A DNA stretch of 56,561 nt from contig DYQY01000010.1 of NCBI GenBank assembly GCA_020719045.1, positions 1 through 56,561 on the forward strand, written 5' to 3'. This DNA is from Candidatus Termititenax sp. GTDB taxonomy: Bacteria > Margulisbacteria > Riflemargulisbacteria > GWF2-35-9 > DYQY01. The translations under genes and the position numbers were made by a program. Positions 26,158 through 34,250 of the stretch are shown here, piece by piece. Under the pieces are notes generated by a model, which worked only from the letters and a program-made list of their open reading frames with translations, was not told where the DNA came from and searched no databases. Positions within the stretch are counted from its first letter, which is position 1; each line of letters starts with the position of its first letter.

Positions 26158-27916
26158 TCCTTAAAACCCTAATTATTTGCTTATCCTCTTTGTCATTATA
26201 CAAGCCGAACAAATCAGACCTTGGTGAATATGATTTGTAAGCATGGTAAGACCAATGCCCTACTTCTTTGTTTAAAATATCCTTAATATCTCTAACGTAC
26301 TCAGCCTGCATTGGACTTGAAAAAGATGGATGAAGTAATCCAGGATTACAAGTTCCAAACTCACCACAATAAATAGGAACGTTATTCTTTCTTGCCCACT
26401 TGGAATAATACTCATGAATTAAGTTCTGCATGGTGAATCTATTTAACAAAAATTCTTTAACATTATAAATCCCAAAACCAACAGATACATTATAGTCTAA
26501 GTTGTTTTCTGTCTTAACCCAAAACTTTGCCTGATATTTTGCACCCTTTTCTATACTATAATAAGTAGACAAAGAACCTCCACTTTGACCCCAAACTGCC
26601 CATGGATTATTTTTGCCCCATTTAGCTTTAGAGCCATCAGCAAATAACGAACCTGAACCATTATCAGTATGGTCCTCATTCCAATCTATTCTATACTTAA
26701 TGCCTCTTGTGTAAGGATCATTCATAGCATTCCATTTTGTTGGCATAATTGAAGGCTTAGGGTTCTTAGTCCAGCCTACGAAAAACCTTGAATTACTAAT
26801 ATCATTATTAGGGACATGTAACCTAACCACATTATCGTTTGCATCTTTTTTATAAAGACTAATATCATCAAACCAAACTTTGCCTTTTAACCCAGAAAAG
26901 GACAAAGACAAATTAAATCTATCTTCAGGACCTAAGCTACAATTAGCCTCACTCAAATCAATCCATGGAGTTTTATATTCTACCCAATTTCCACCAGTAT
27001 CAGCTACATATGGTGCTTTGTAATAACCCCCTCTATATGAATCAATTTTTTTCTCAGTTGGATATTCAGCACCTAATTCAAAATAATCTGATTCAAAAAA
27101 ACCTTGATGCGTAAATTCAATTGGTTGATACCAATGAAATTGATAGATAACATTATTATCATCTAATTTAATAAAAGGATTAGAATCCTTAATATCGTTT
27201 CTTAATTCATTATCAAACTTATTTACTGGGTCAGAAACAATAACAATATGTTTATCGCCATTTGCTCTTATAGTAGAAATTATTTCAGAATACTTTTCAT
27301 AAAGCCTCTTTTCTGTGAGCTTTGATGAAGTTGTTGGTTCATTTAATAAGTCATAAGCTGCTATAGTTTCTTCATCCTTGTACCTATCAGAAATTTTCTT
27401 CCAAAAACCAACCAAATCATACTTAGAACTACCTTTATAAAAACCATCATCAATTCCTCTTTTTACATTCTCAGCCTCACCAAAATAATGTAGATTCAGA
27501 ATAATATAAATTCCATGCTTCTTAGCTAATTTAATCTGATTATCTAAAAAATTATAAAAATCAAACTGATCCTCATCTGTAAGCCAGGTATACTGAACAT
27601 AGAACCTTACGCAGTTCATTCCAAGACCTGCAATACGTTCATAGTCCAAATCTGTACTTTCATAATCTGAGCTTGCAAGCTTATATGGGTAAACAACGTT
27701 ATAAACTCCATTTGGTAAAGCAACCCCCTTAAAGACTACTGACTTATTTGAAGAATCTATAACCTTACGATTAACAACTTTAAGAAGAACTGTTTCTTTT
27801 TTTACAATAACTGGTTCTTTTTTTACTTCTTTTTTGGGAAGCATAAGAAAATAAAAAATAATAGATAATATGAGTAAATATAAAAAAAATACTCCAATAA
27901 AAGACTTTTTACCCAT
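26138..27916 (-). CDS. Membrane-anchored GH5-like glycosidase with an inserted beta-sandwich
   Basis: A signal anchor (residues 6-26) and Lys/Val-rich spacer precede a (beta/alpha)8 hydrolase of the GH5 kind: NCVRFYVQYTW, IILNLHYFG, acid/base Glu193 (YDLLNEPT) and nucleophile Glu519 (YCGEFGT). The 326 residues between the two Glu are far longer than usual and include a segment at about 295-480 with VWFDDISLYKK and repeated Trp/Tyr strands that looks like a carbohydrate-binding jelly roll inserted in the barrel. Target glycan unknown; cellulase or mannanase are candidates. The last seven codons come from repeat copy B. GGGGGAG precedes the ATG. Confidence 0.82.
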   Translation of the reverse strand: MGKKSFIGVFFLYLLILSIIFYFLMLPKKEVKKEPVIVKKETVLLKVVNRKVIDSSNKSVVFKGVALPNGVYNVVYPYKLASSDYESTDLDYERIAGLGMNCVRFYVQYTWLTDEDQFDFYNFLDNQIKLAKKHGIYIILNLHYFGEAENVKRGIDDGFYKGSSKYDLVGFWKKISDRYKDEETIAAYDLLNEPTTSSKLTEKRLYEKYSEIISTIRANGDKHIVIVSDPVNKFDNELRNDIKDSNPFIKLDDNNVIYQFHWYQPIEFTHQGFFESDYFELGAEYPTEKKIDSYRGGYYKAPYVADTGGNWVEYKTPWIDLSEANCSLGPEDRFNLSLSFSGLKGKVWFDDISLYKKDANDNVVRLHVPNNDISNSRFFVGWTKNPKPSIMPTKWNAMNDPYTRGIKYRIDWNEDHTDNGSGSLFADGSKAKWGKNNPWAVWGQSGGSLSTYYSIEKGAKYQAKFWVKTENNLDYNVSVGFGIYNVKEFLLNRFTMQNLIHEYYSKWARKNNVPIYCGEFGTCNPGLLHPSFSSPMQAEYVRDIKDILNKEVGHWSYHAYKSYSPRSDLFGLYNDKEDKQIIRVLRNLTHGS

Positions 27917-27939
27917 TATCTTCTCCCCCAGAAAAGAAA

Positions 27940-28818
27940 CTAAAACTTATGATCAGTCAGCATTTCGTATGCTTCAACATACTTCTCTCTAGTCTTATTT
28001 ATTATATCTACTGGTAAATCGGGAACTGGTGGATTCTTGTCCCAATTCAAACTTAACAAATAGTCTCTTACAAACTGCTTATCAAAGCTTGGTTGGTCTT
28101 TTCCAACAACATATTTGTCTGCTGGCCAAAACCGAGAAGAATCTGGTGTAAGCGCTTCATCTATCAAAATTATCTTATTATCAATTATTCCAAACTCGAA
28201 TTTAGTATCAGCAATAATTATTCCTTTAGTTTCAGCATAATCTCTAGCTGCACAATAAAGTGCTAAGCTTTTCTCCATAACTATATCAAACACTTCTTTA
28301 CCAACAATATCTTTAGCAACAGCTAAGGACACATTTTCGTCATGTTCTCCAGCTTCTGCTTTAGTTGAAGGTGTAAACAAAGGCTCACTTAGCTTCTGAG
28401 AGTGCAATAAACCAGCTGGCATTTGAAGTCCGCAAACAGTACCTGTCTGCTTGTAGTCACTCCAGCCAGAGCCAGTGATGTATCCTCTTACAATACACTC
28501 TAGCTTAACTACTTCTGTTTTCTTAACTAAAGTAGATCTGCCCTCTAGTAGTGAAGAATACTGCCTTAGTTCCTCTGGATACTTACTAACATCATCTGTA
28601 ATCTTATGATTCTCAATAATATTAGTTAATTTATCAAACCAAAAAGAAGAAATCCTATTTAGAATCTTGCCTTTGTCTGGTATAGGTTGATTTAGAATAA
28701 AATCAAAAGCAGAAATTCTATCAGTAGCAACTAAGAGTAGCTTATCTGCTATTTCAAATACTTCTCTTACTTTTCCTGACCTAAACTTTTTGATATTTTT
28801 TAATTCTAACTCCTGCAA
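27940..28818 (-). CDS. purC: Phosphoribosylaminoimidazole-succinocarboxamide synthase
   Basis: Purine synthesis: condenses CAIR with aspartate using ATP. GKVREVFEIADKLLLVATDR opens the ATP-grasp-like fold, SAFDFILNQPIPDKG follows, and EVVKLECIVRGYITGSGWSDY and IDEALTPDSSRFWPADKY are strongly conserved motifs. At 292 residues it is of the longer, yeast-like type with the C-terminal extension. It lies 10 bp after metF and 23 bp before the glycosidase. No other pur genes are in the window. Confidence 0.96.
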   Translation of the reverse strand: MQELELKNIKKFRSGKVREVFEIADKLLLVATDRISAFDFILNQPIPDKGKILNRISSFWFDKLTNIIENHKITDDVSKYPEELRQYSSLLEGRSTLVKKTEVVKLECIVRGYITGSGWSDYKQTGTVCGLQMPAGLLHSQKLSEPLFTPSTKAEAGEHDENVSLAVAKDIVGKEVFDIVMEKSLALYCAARDYAETKGIIIADTKFEFGIIDNKIILIDEALTPDSSRFWPADKYVVGKDQPSFDKQFVRDYLLSLNWDKNPPVPDLPVDIINKTREKYVEAYEMLTDHKF

Positions 28819-28828
28819 TTTGGTCCTC

Positions 28829-29770
28829 CTAGATTATCTTTAATTCCTGAATAATTTTAGCAACTATTTCTTGCTCATCCATAACAAAGAAGTGTGCACC
28901 TTTTGATCCTGCTTTTTTAAATCTTATTGATAAATCAATTATGTAATCTTTAACTAGTTTCTCGTTATTATCTTTTGCTAGAATTTCTAAATACTCTTTT
29001 GGAATAACAATACCAAAATTCTTCATTAAAAACTCAGCTTGGCTCATTTTCTGAATAACTCTAACACCAGGTAAGATAGGAATGCTATATCCTTTTTGCT
29101 TAAGTAAGCTCAAAAATGCCCCAAAATCATCTGGAGAATATATCATCTGAGTAATACCAAAAGTAGCTCCTGCCTTAATCTTCTCAATCAGATAATCAAC
29201 GTTTCTCTCTACATTCCCATCAGCTGGCTGAGGATAAACAGCTACACCGATAGTAAAGTCCATTTTCTGTCCCATATGAAAATTACTTGCGTCTTTATCA
29301 TATCCCTTACGAAGAATATACTTCCCTTCATTAAGCTCACTTATTTTATTTATTAACTGATAAGCATATTGGTACTGGTCTTCACCAGCTTTATACTCAG
29401 ACAATACGCCAGTTGGCGGATCACCTCTTAATGCTAATACGTTATTAATACCTAGGTAGGAATGATCAATTAGATAATTCTCAATTTCCTTAAAATTCAT
29501 CTCCATACAAGTTATGTGAGCTACAATTGGTACTCCAATCTTTTCTTTAATAATAAAGGAAATAGGAATTGTTCCACTTCGAAGCGAACCACCTGCACCT
29601 TTAGTAATAGAAATAAAATCAACTCCTGCCTTGGCAAGAACCGAAGCTTTTGCAAAAACTGGCTCAATAGAATCACCGTTTCTGGGTGGAATTAGCTCAG
29701 CTGAAAAAGTATAATTTTTCTTGTTAAAAATTTCTAAAATAGACGTATCTTTTATTATTAAGTTCTCCAT
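28829..29770 (-). CDS. metF: 5,10-methylenetetrahydrofolate reductase
   Basis: FAD enzyme reducing methylene-THF to methyl-THF, for methionine synthesis or, in acetogens, the methyl branch of the Wood-Ljungdahl pathway. FSAELIPPRNGDS, the ITKGAGGSLRS segment (in place of VTYGAGGS), HITCMEM and ALRGDPP are family hallmarks. The 313-residue length is normal. A -10 box TATATT ends 6 bp before the ATG and no ribosome site is seen, so it is probably leaderless. purC follows in the same operon. Confidence 0.94.
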   Translation of the reverse strand: MENLIIKDTSILEIFNKKNYTFSAELIPPRNGDSIEPVFAKASVLAKAGVDFISITKGAGGSLRSGTIPISFIIKEKIGVPIVAHITCMEMNFKEIENYLIDHSYLGINNVLALRGDPPTGVLSEYKAGEDQYQYAYQLINKISELNEGKYILRKGYDKDASNFHMGQKMDFTIGVAVYPQPADGNVERNVDYLIEKIKAGATFGITQMIYSPDDFGAFLSLLKQKGYSIPILPGVRVIQKMSQAEFLMKNFGIVIPKEYLEILAKDNNEKLVKDYIIDLSIRFKKAGSKGAHFFVMDEQEIVAKIIQELKII

Positions 29771-29776
29771 GCAGAT

Positions 29777-29804
29777 AATATAACATGTGATATATAATTG
29801 TTAA
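29777..29804 (-). promoter_or_regulatory. Promoter of metF-purC, leaderless arrangement
   Basis: On the minus strand TTAACA (29799-29804), 16 bp, TATATT (29777-29782), then 6 bp to the ATG at 29770. No Shine-Dalgarno sequence. Confidence 0.6.
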
Positions 29805-29886
29805 ACTTTAAATTATTGTAGAAATGATTATTGTTTTATAAGATATAAACAAGAATGATTGCAATTGACATAGAGGTTTCATCTAA

Positions 29887-30240
29887 ATGAAAAAAATTGT
29901 TATAGTTGATGATTGCGACTTCTTTGCGCAAAATCTTAAAGAAGTACTTACTTCCAAACTTCTTGGTGAATATTCAATTATCACAATGGACACTAATTCT
30001 TTATCTATTAATTTGAATAACACATTTTTTGATTACATTATTTTTGGTATAAATAACAATGCTGAAAGTGAATATATTTTAATCTCAGCCATTAAAAAAA
30101 ATTATTATCATGCTAATATATTAGTAGTTGCTCAAGAGCTAACTATTGAGGGAATTAAAACACTAAAAAACTTAGGTATAAATTCTGTGTTATTAAAACC
30201 TATTAATATTGATCAAATTATAGAAAGGCTTAAAAAATGA
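29887..30240 (+). CDS. Stand-alone pseudo-receiver domain lacking the phospho-acceptor Asp
   Basis: 117 residues, the length of a single CheY-like receiver. Acidic pair D8-D9 in IVIVDDCDFF and the conserved Lys104 in LLKPINIDQI are in place, but the position expected for the phosphorylated Asp at the end of strand 3 is Gly54 (FDYIIFGINN), and the Thr/Ser switch after strand 4 is replaced (ILVVAQE). Phosphorelay signalling is therefore unlikely; a constitutive protein-binding role is more plausible. It overlaps by 4 bp (ATGA) the FliG-like membrane protein gene that follows, suggesting the two products act together. GAGG lies about 6 bp before the ATG. Confidence 0.8.
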   Translation: MKKIVIVDDCDFFAQNLKEVLTSKLLGEYSIITMDTNSLSINLNNTFFDYIIFGINNNAESEYILISAIKKNYYHANILVVAQELTIEGIKTLKNLGINSVLLKPINIDQIIERLKK

Positions 30241-31229
30241 AATCAAGAATACTTTTATTAATATTTACAATCCTGTTTATCCAACTATCGCTAGCTGTTG
30301 ATATGAGAGGAGCAAGTCAAGAATCACTAATTAAGTATGTTGACACAGAACTTGCAAACTCAGAATTACTCCTTAATAAAACAGTTAACGATAGAATAAG
30401 TTCAGTTGAAGAAAATATGGCCTCTCAATATAAAAGTTTTTTAAGTAGCTACCAGCTATTGTTTATTACAATTTATTCTCTTATTATAGCTATTCTTGTT
30501 ATAGTCCTTATCTTAGTTATTAGCACTTTTTCTTTGGCTAAAAAAACACAGAGATTATATCAAACACCTCAAATATTTAGACCAAACATTGCAATTACAA
30601 GACAAAATCCATTTTACTTTATTACTGAAGGAGACATCTTTAAAGTATTGGGGCTACTTGATTCTTGGCTAGATGAAGATGACTATATTAAAAGAGTTGC
30701 TGTGCTTATGTACTATTTACCTGAAAATCATGCTCAAGTAATATGGGAGAACCTTGAGGATAAAAACGAACTTGTTAATACGCTTTTGCATCTTGATGGT
30801 GTAGATCAAGAATATGTAACTGAACTTGCAGAAAAGATTAAAGGAAGTATTACAAATTTCTTAGACAAAACAGACGCTCTTGGAACTGTATTCGACAAAC
30901 TACCAGAACATCATAGAACCAAAATCCTAAAAACTATTGCAGAAGAAAATATTTTACCTAAGGGCTATGTTTTAAGGTATACCGATATTTTTAAACAACC
31001 AAAAGAAGTTTTAAAACAAAAATTAAATGAAGTTCCAACGCAGACTCTTGCTCTATCTATGCAAACAATTAATAAAACTCAAGTGAAAACTATTTTGGGT
31101 GCGTTACAAACAAAGAAAGAAAACGAATTGAATCTGTGTTTAAAGCAATTAGAGGATCAAAGAATTTGCCAAGATAGCATTGATAAAGCCAAAGAATTTA
31201 TTGTTAAGTCCTTTAACTACGGTGGCTAA
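30237..31229 (+). CDS. Membrane-anchored FliG-like protein (type 2)
   Basis: 330 residues with a signal-peptide-like start (1-20), a short external segment with coiled-coil character (25-70), one transmembrane helix (about 75-100), and a cytoplasmic helical region (125-330). The cytoplasmic part has the same plan as the FliG portion of the fusion at 42.3-43.9 kb: an IFKVLGLLDSW / IFKLAFILQQE start, a block with YLPENHAQVIWENL, and a last block with ALSMQTINKTQVKTILGAL ending in a helix like the FliG C-terminal one. Flagellar FliG is a soluble rotor protein, so the export signal and helix are unusual. It is coupled to the pseudo-receiver before it and the glycosidase after it. FliG kinship is inference. 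Confidence 0.65.
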   Translation: MKSRILLLIFTILFIQLSLAVDMRGASQESLIKYVDTELANSELLLNKTVNDRISSVEENMASQYKSFLSSYQLLFITIYSLIIAILVIVLILVISTFSLAKKTQRLYQTPQIFRPNIAITRQNPFYFITEGDIFKVLGLLDSWLDEDDYIKRVAVLMYYLPENHAQVIWENLEDKNELVNTLLHLDGVDQEYVTELAEKIKGSITNFLDKTDALGTVFDKLPEHHRTKILKTIAEENILPKGYVLRYTDIFKQPKEVLKQKLNEVPTQTLALSMQTINKTQVKTILGALQTKKENELNLCLKQLEDQRICQDSIDKAKEFIVKSFNYGG

Positions 31230-31231
31230 TT

Positions 31232-33574
31232 ATGAAAAAAGCAATTATTAACTTTATTGCTGACAAATTCGGAATACCTGAAAGGGCTATAAACTACATT
31301 AAACCTATGGCTATTGTTGGAAAACAAGGTAAAGGTGGTCTACCAAAAGATTTAGTTTCAATGAATATTCTTAACATGATACGTGGACTTTTTAACCAAA
31401 TAGTCTTTGCTTCTCATTCGCAGTGGGTTTGGCCTTATTGGGTTGTTCAACAATACGACAGCCGAGGACAAGGATTTATCCCAAGAGGATTCCAACTTCC
31501 AGCTATGAATGTAGCGAACAGAAACTGGACAGCAGTTGGCAAACTTGGAAACATTAAAGAAGCCATTGTAGACGTAAGAGGACTTGTAACTCCTAGAATA
31601 TATAGTTGGTCTGTAGATGTTTGGGCATACCATAAAGGAAAACTTTACGCTCCTTCAAGAATGAAAACAGTAAAACAAAGAGTACTTGGAAGTGTACCAA
31701 TGATTGAAACCAGATTTGAAGCCGATGATTTTTTTGTTACAACAACTGTTTTTGTACAAACAATCCAAGGAAGAGATACTATTTTCCACTCTTCTAAAAT
31801 TACTAATTTTGGTGATAAGGGTGATGATATTTCTTTAATAGTATCTATAAGACCTTATAACCCTGAAGGTGTAAGCTTAATATCTAAATGTACCTACAAA
31901 AATAATATGTTTTTTGTGAATGGACATCTAGGAGTAATTTTAAAAGACTCACCTACCAGAATTCTATTATCAAATTTCGAAAAAGGTGACATAAACGAAC
32001 TATTATCTGATAAACAAACAATAACTCCTAATGAGATTAAATGTGATGCTGGCCTTGTTACTGCTGGTGCTGAGTACTCGATGTTCCTAAATCCTAATGA
32101 AGAAAAAACCATTGAATGCAGGATTACGATGGATAAAAACAATGTTATATCTAAAGAAGCATATATGGAAGGTGACTATGAAAACTATAAACAACAAACG
32201 ATGATTGAATGGGGAACAAAGGTTGCTGAAGGAATTGAAATAAGTATTCCAGACAAAAGACTAGAAAAAGCATTCAAAACCAATGTTAGCTTCTTGCTAC
32301 TATTCCATGATGGCAAGAGCATTACTCCTGGACCATTTAACTATCATAACTTTTGGTTTAGAGATGCATCTTACTTACTTCAATCTTTATTTAAATGTGG
32401 ATTCTATGAAGAAGCAAAGGAAGTATTAGAAACCTACCCTTCTAGACAGAGACTTAATGGGTTTTTCTTCTCTCAAATGACAGAATGGGACAGCAACGGT
32501 GAAGCTATCTGGATAATAGCAGAATACTACCGAACAACAAAAGATATAGTCCTACTTAGAAAATTAATTCCTTCTGTTTATAATGGCGCAAAATGGATTG
32601 TTCGTAAACTAAAAGAGACTTACAAAGAAAAAGCCCCATATACTGGAATACTCCCACTAGGATTAAGTGCTGAACACTTTGGTGCGAATGGTGTTTATTA
32701 TTGGGATGACTACTGGTCCTTAAAAGGACTGCTTGATGCAAAATTCTTAATAGAGCAAGTTCCTGAAGAAAGACTGGAGACTGACTTTATTGAGAAAGCT
32801 ATAAACAAACTCAAAAAAGACATTGATAACTCATTAGAGTTTGCAGCAAAAAAAGAAGGTAAGCCATGTTTACCAATTGGACCTGATAGATACATTGATA
32901 GTGGTGCTATTGGCAGTTTAGCTGTTTTGTATCCTCTATATTTATTTAGTGCTTATGATGAACGTCTAGAAAACACAGTAGAAATGCTAAAAGAACGTTG
33001 TTTTACAAATGGAGCGTTCTTTCATGACATTAATCATTCTGGTCATGGAACCTATCTAAATGCGCATATAGCTCAATACTATATATCTAGACGAGACCCT
33101 AAAGCATTAGACTTAATCTATTGGCTTCTTGATAAAGCAACTAATACTTTCACTTGGCCAGAATCTATCCACCCATTTACCTTTGGAGGTGTTGTCGGGG
33201 ATGGTCATCATGGTTGGGCTGCTGCTGACTTTTTAATGGCAGTTAGAAACATGCTTATTTTAGAAGAAGATGACAAGCTGATATTTACACCTGTTATTCC
33301 AAAAGACTGGATAAACTTATTTGAGGAGATTAAACTTAAGAAGGCCCCTACCCATTTTGGAAAAGTCAGCTTCAAGTATATAGTAACAAAAGAAGATGAA
33401 ATTGAAATTACTATCGATTGTGAGTTTAACACTGCTCCCAAATCAATAGAGATTAATCTTCCTGTTCATATAATAAAAACTGAGATTAATGGAGTTGAAC
33501 AAGAAATTAACTCAGATCGTTTTCTTGTATCTCCTGACACAAATAAAGTAAAGGTATTTTTTGTTAAGACTTAA
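31232..33574 (+). CDS. Cytoplasmic (alpha/alpha)6-barrel glycoside hydrolase or phosphorylase-like protein
   Basis: 780 residues without signal peptide or membrane helix. An N-terminal beta-rich domain (to about 340) with VWAYHKGKLYAPSRM leads to a helical (alpha/alpha)6 domain with HNFWFRDASYLLQSL, TEWDSNGEAIWIIAEYY, GVYYWDDYWSLKGLL and GVVGDGHHGWAAADF, then a C-terminal beta-sandwich. This is the layout of GH15/63/65-type enzymes (six-hairpin glycosidases). The acid and base are probably among Glu/Asp of those motifs. It follows the FliG-like gene by 2 bp, so it is in the same operon. Its substrate is unknown; it overlaps the convergent 212 aa gene by 11 bp. Confidence 0.75.
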   Translation: MKKAIINFIADKFGIPERAINYIKPMAIVGKQGKGGLPKDLVSMNILNMIRGLFNQIVFASHSQWVWPYWVVQQYDSRGQGFIPRGFQLPAMNVANRNWTAVGKLGNIKEAIVDVRGLVTPRIYSWSVDVWAYHKGKLYAPSRMKTVKQRVLGSVPMIETRFEADDFFVTTTVFVQTIQGRDTIFHSSKITNFGDKGDDISLIVSIRPYNPEGVSLISKCTYKNNMFFVNGHLGVILKDSPTRILLSNFEKGDINELLSDKQTITPNEIKCDAGLVTAGAEYSMFLNPNEEKTIECRITMDKNNVISKEAYMEGDYENYKQQTMIEWGTKVAEGIEISIPDKRLEKAFKTNVSFLLLFHDGKSITPGPFNYHNFWFRDASYLLQSLFKCGFYEEAKEVLETYPSRQRLNGFFFSQMTEWDSNGEAIWIIAEYYRTTKDIVLLRKLIPSVYNGAKWIVRKLKETYKEKAPYTGILPLGLSAEHFGANGVYYWDDYWSLKGLLDAKFLIEQVPEERLETDFIEKAINKLKKDIDNSLEFAAKKEGKPCLPIGPDRYIDSGAIGSLAVLYPLYLFSAYDERLENTVEMLKERCFTNGAFFHDINHSGHGTYLNAHIAQYYISRRDPKALDLIYWLLDKATNTFTWPESIHPFTFGGVVGDGHHGWAAADFLMAVRNMLILEEDDKLIFTPVIPKDWINLFEEIKLKKAPTHFGKVSFKYIVTKEDEIEITIDCEFNTAPKSIEINLPVHIIKTEINGVEQEINSDRFLVSPDTNKVKVFFVKT

Positions 33575-34202
33575 AAATTTTAAGTAACAATAAACTACCA
33601 GTTGGGTTTGTAAATACTTTGTTTAACAAAAGTTTAACAACTGCTTGTTTAGGGTCTACACCATAATCTTTTGTAAGATTTAGTAAAAAAGTTTTATTTG
33701 ATTTGGTGATTTTATTAAGAAGCTCTGATTGAACTATCTTATAATCATTGATTACTTTTTGAGTATCCTCTTCCTCGTTAAAATATAGGTAGTCTATTTT
33801 TCTAAATATACGATTAGCTTTTATCTGTTGCTCTCTCTGTTCAATTGACTCAATCTGCTCTAAATGTTTTTCAAACTGTTCTTCAAGAACACCATTATCC
33901 TTAACAAATAAGGTAATACCACTTAATAACGTTGGGTATTGATTAAGCTTCCTAAGCACCATATTCTTAACTTTACTCTCATTCACATTATTACTTATCT
34001 CAAGTGACTTATTTATAAACCGTAAATCTGCTATAAGCATTTTAGTACTATATGGTTTTTGTTTAATATCTACATTTATTATTTCAGATAGACCATTAAA
34101 CTGAACTTTAATAAACACACCATCTATAGTTATTATTTCTTGTTGATACTTTGAATATAAAGTTTTAATTAATTGCATTTCTAAGGCTTGATTATCCGAC
34201 AT
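33564..34202 (-). CDS. Uncharacterised 212-residue protein
   Basis: I do not recognise a family. It is soluble, with a beta-containing first third (IDGVFIKVQFNGLSEIINVDI), a helical centre with a charged coiled-coil-like run (EEQFEKHLEQIESIEQREQ), and a helical end (AVVKLLLNKVFTNPTGSLLLLKIF). No signal peptide. It lies 48 bp after the 588 aa transglutaminase-like gene on the same strand and probably belongs to its operon with the 1195 aa gene. A chaperone or adaptor for the neighbours is a possibility only by position. Confidence 0.6.
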   Translation of the reverse strand: MSDNQALEMQLIKTLYSKYQQEIITIDGVFIKVQFNGLSEIINVDIKQKPYSTKMLIADLRFINKSLEISNNVNESKVKNMVLRKLNQYPTLLSGITLFVKDNGVLEEQFEKHLEQIESIEQREQQIKANRIFRKIDYLYFNEEEDTQKVINDYKIVQSELLNKITKSNKTFLLNLTKDYGVDPKQAVVKLLLNKVFTNPTGSLLLLKIFKS

Positions 34203-34250
34203 GTTTTAGATTTTATATGAAAAAAAGATTAAAGGCTATACGCTAAGAAA

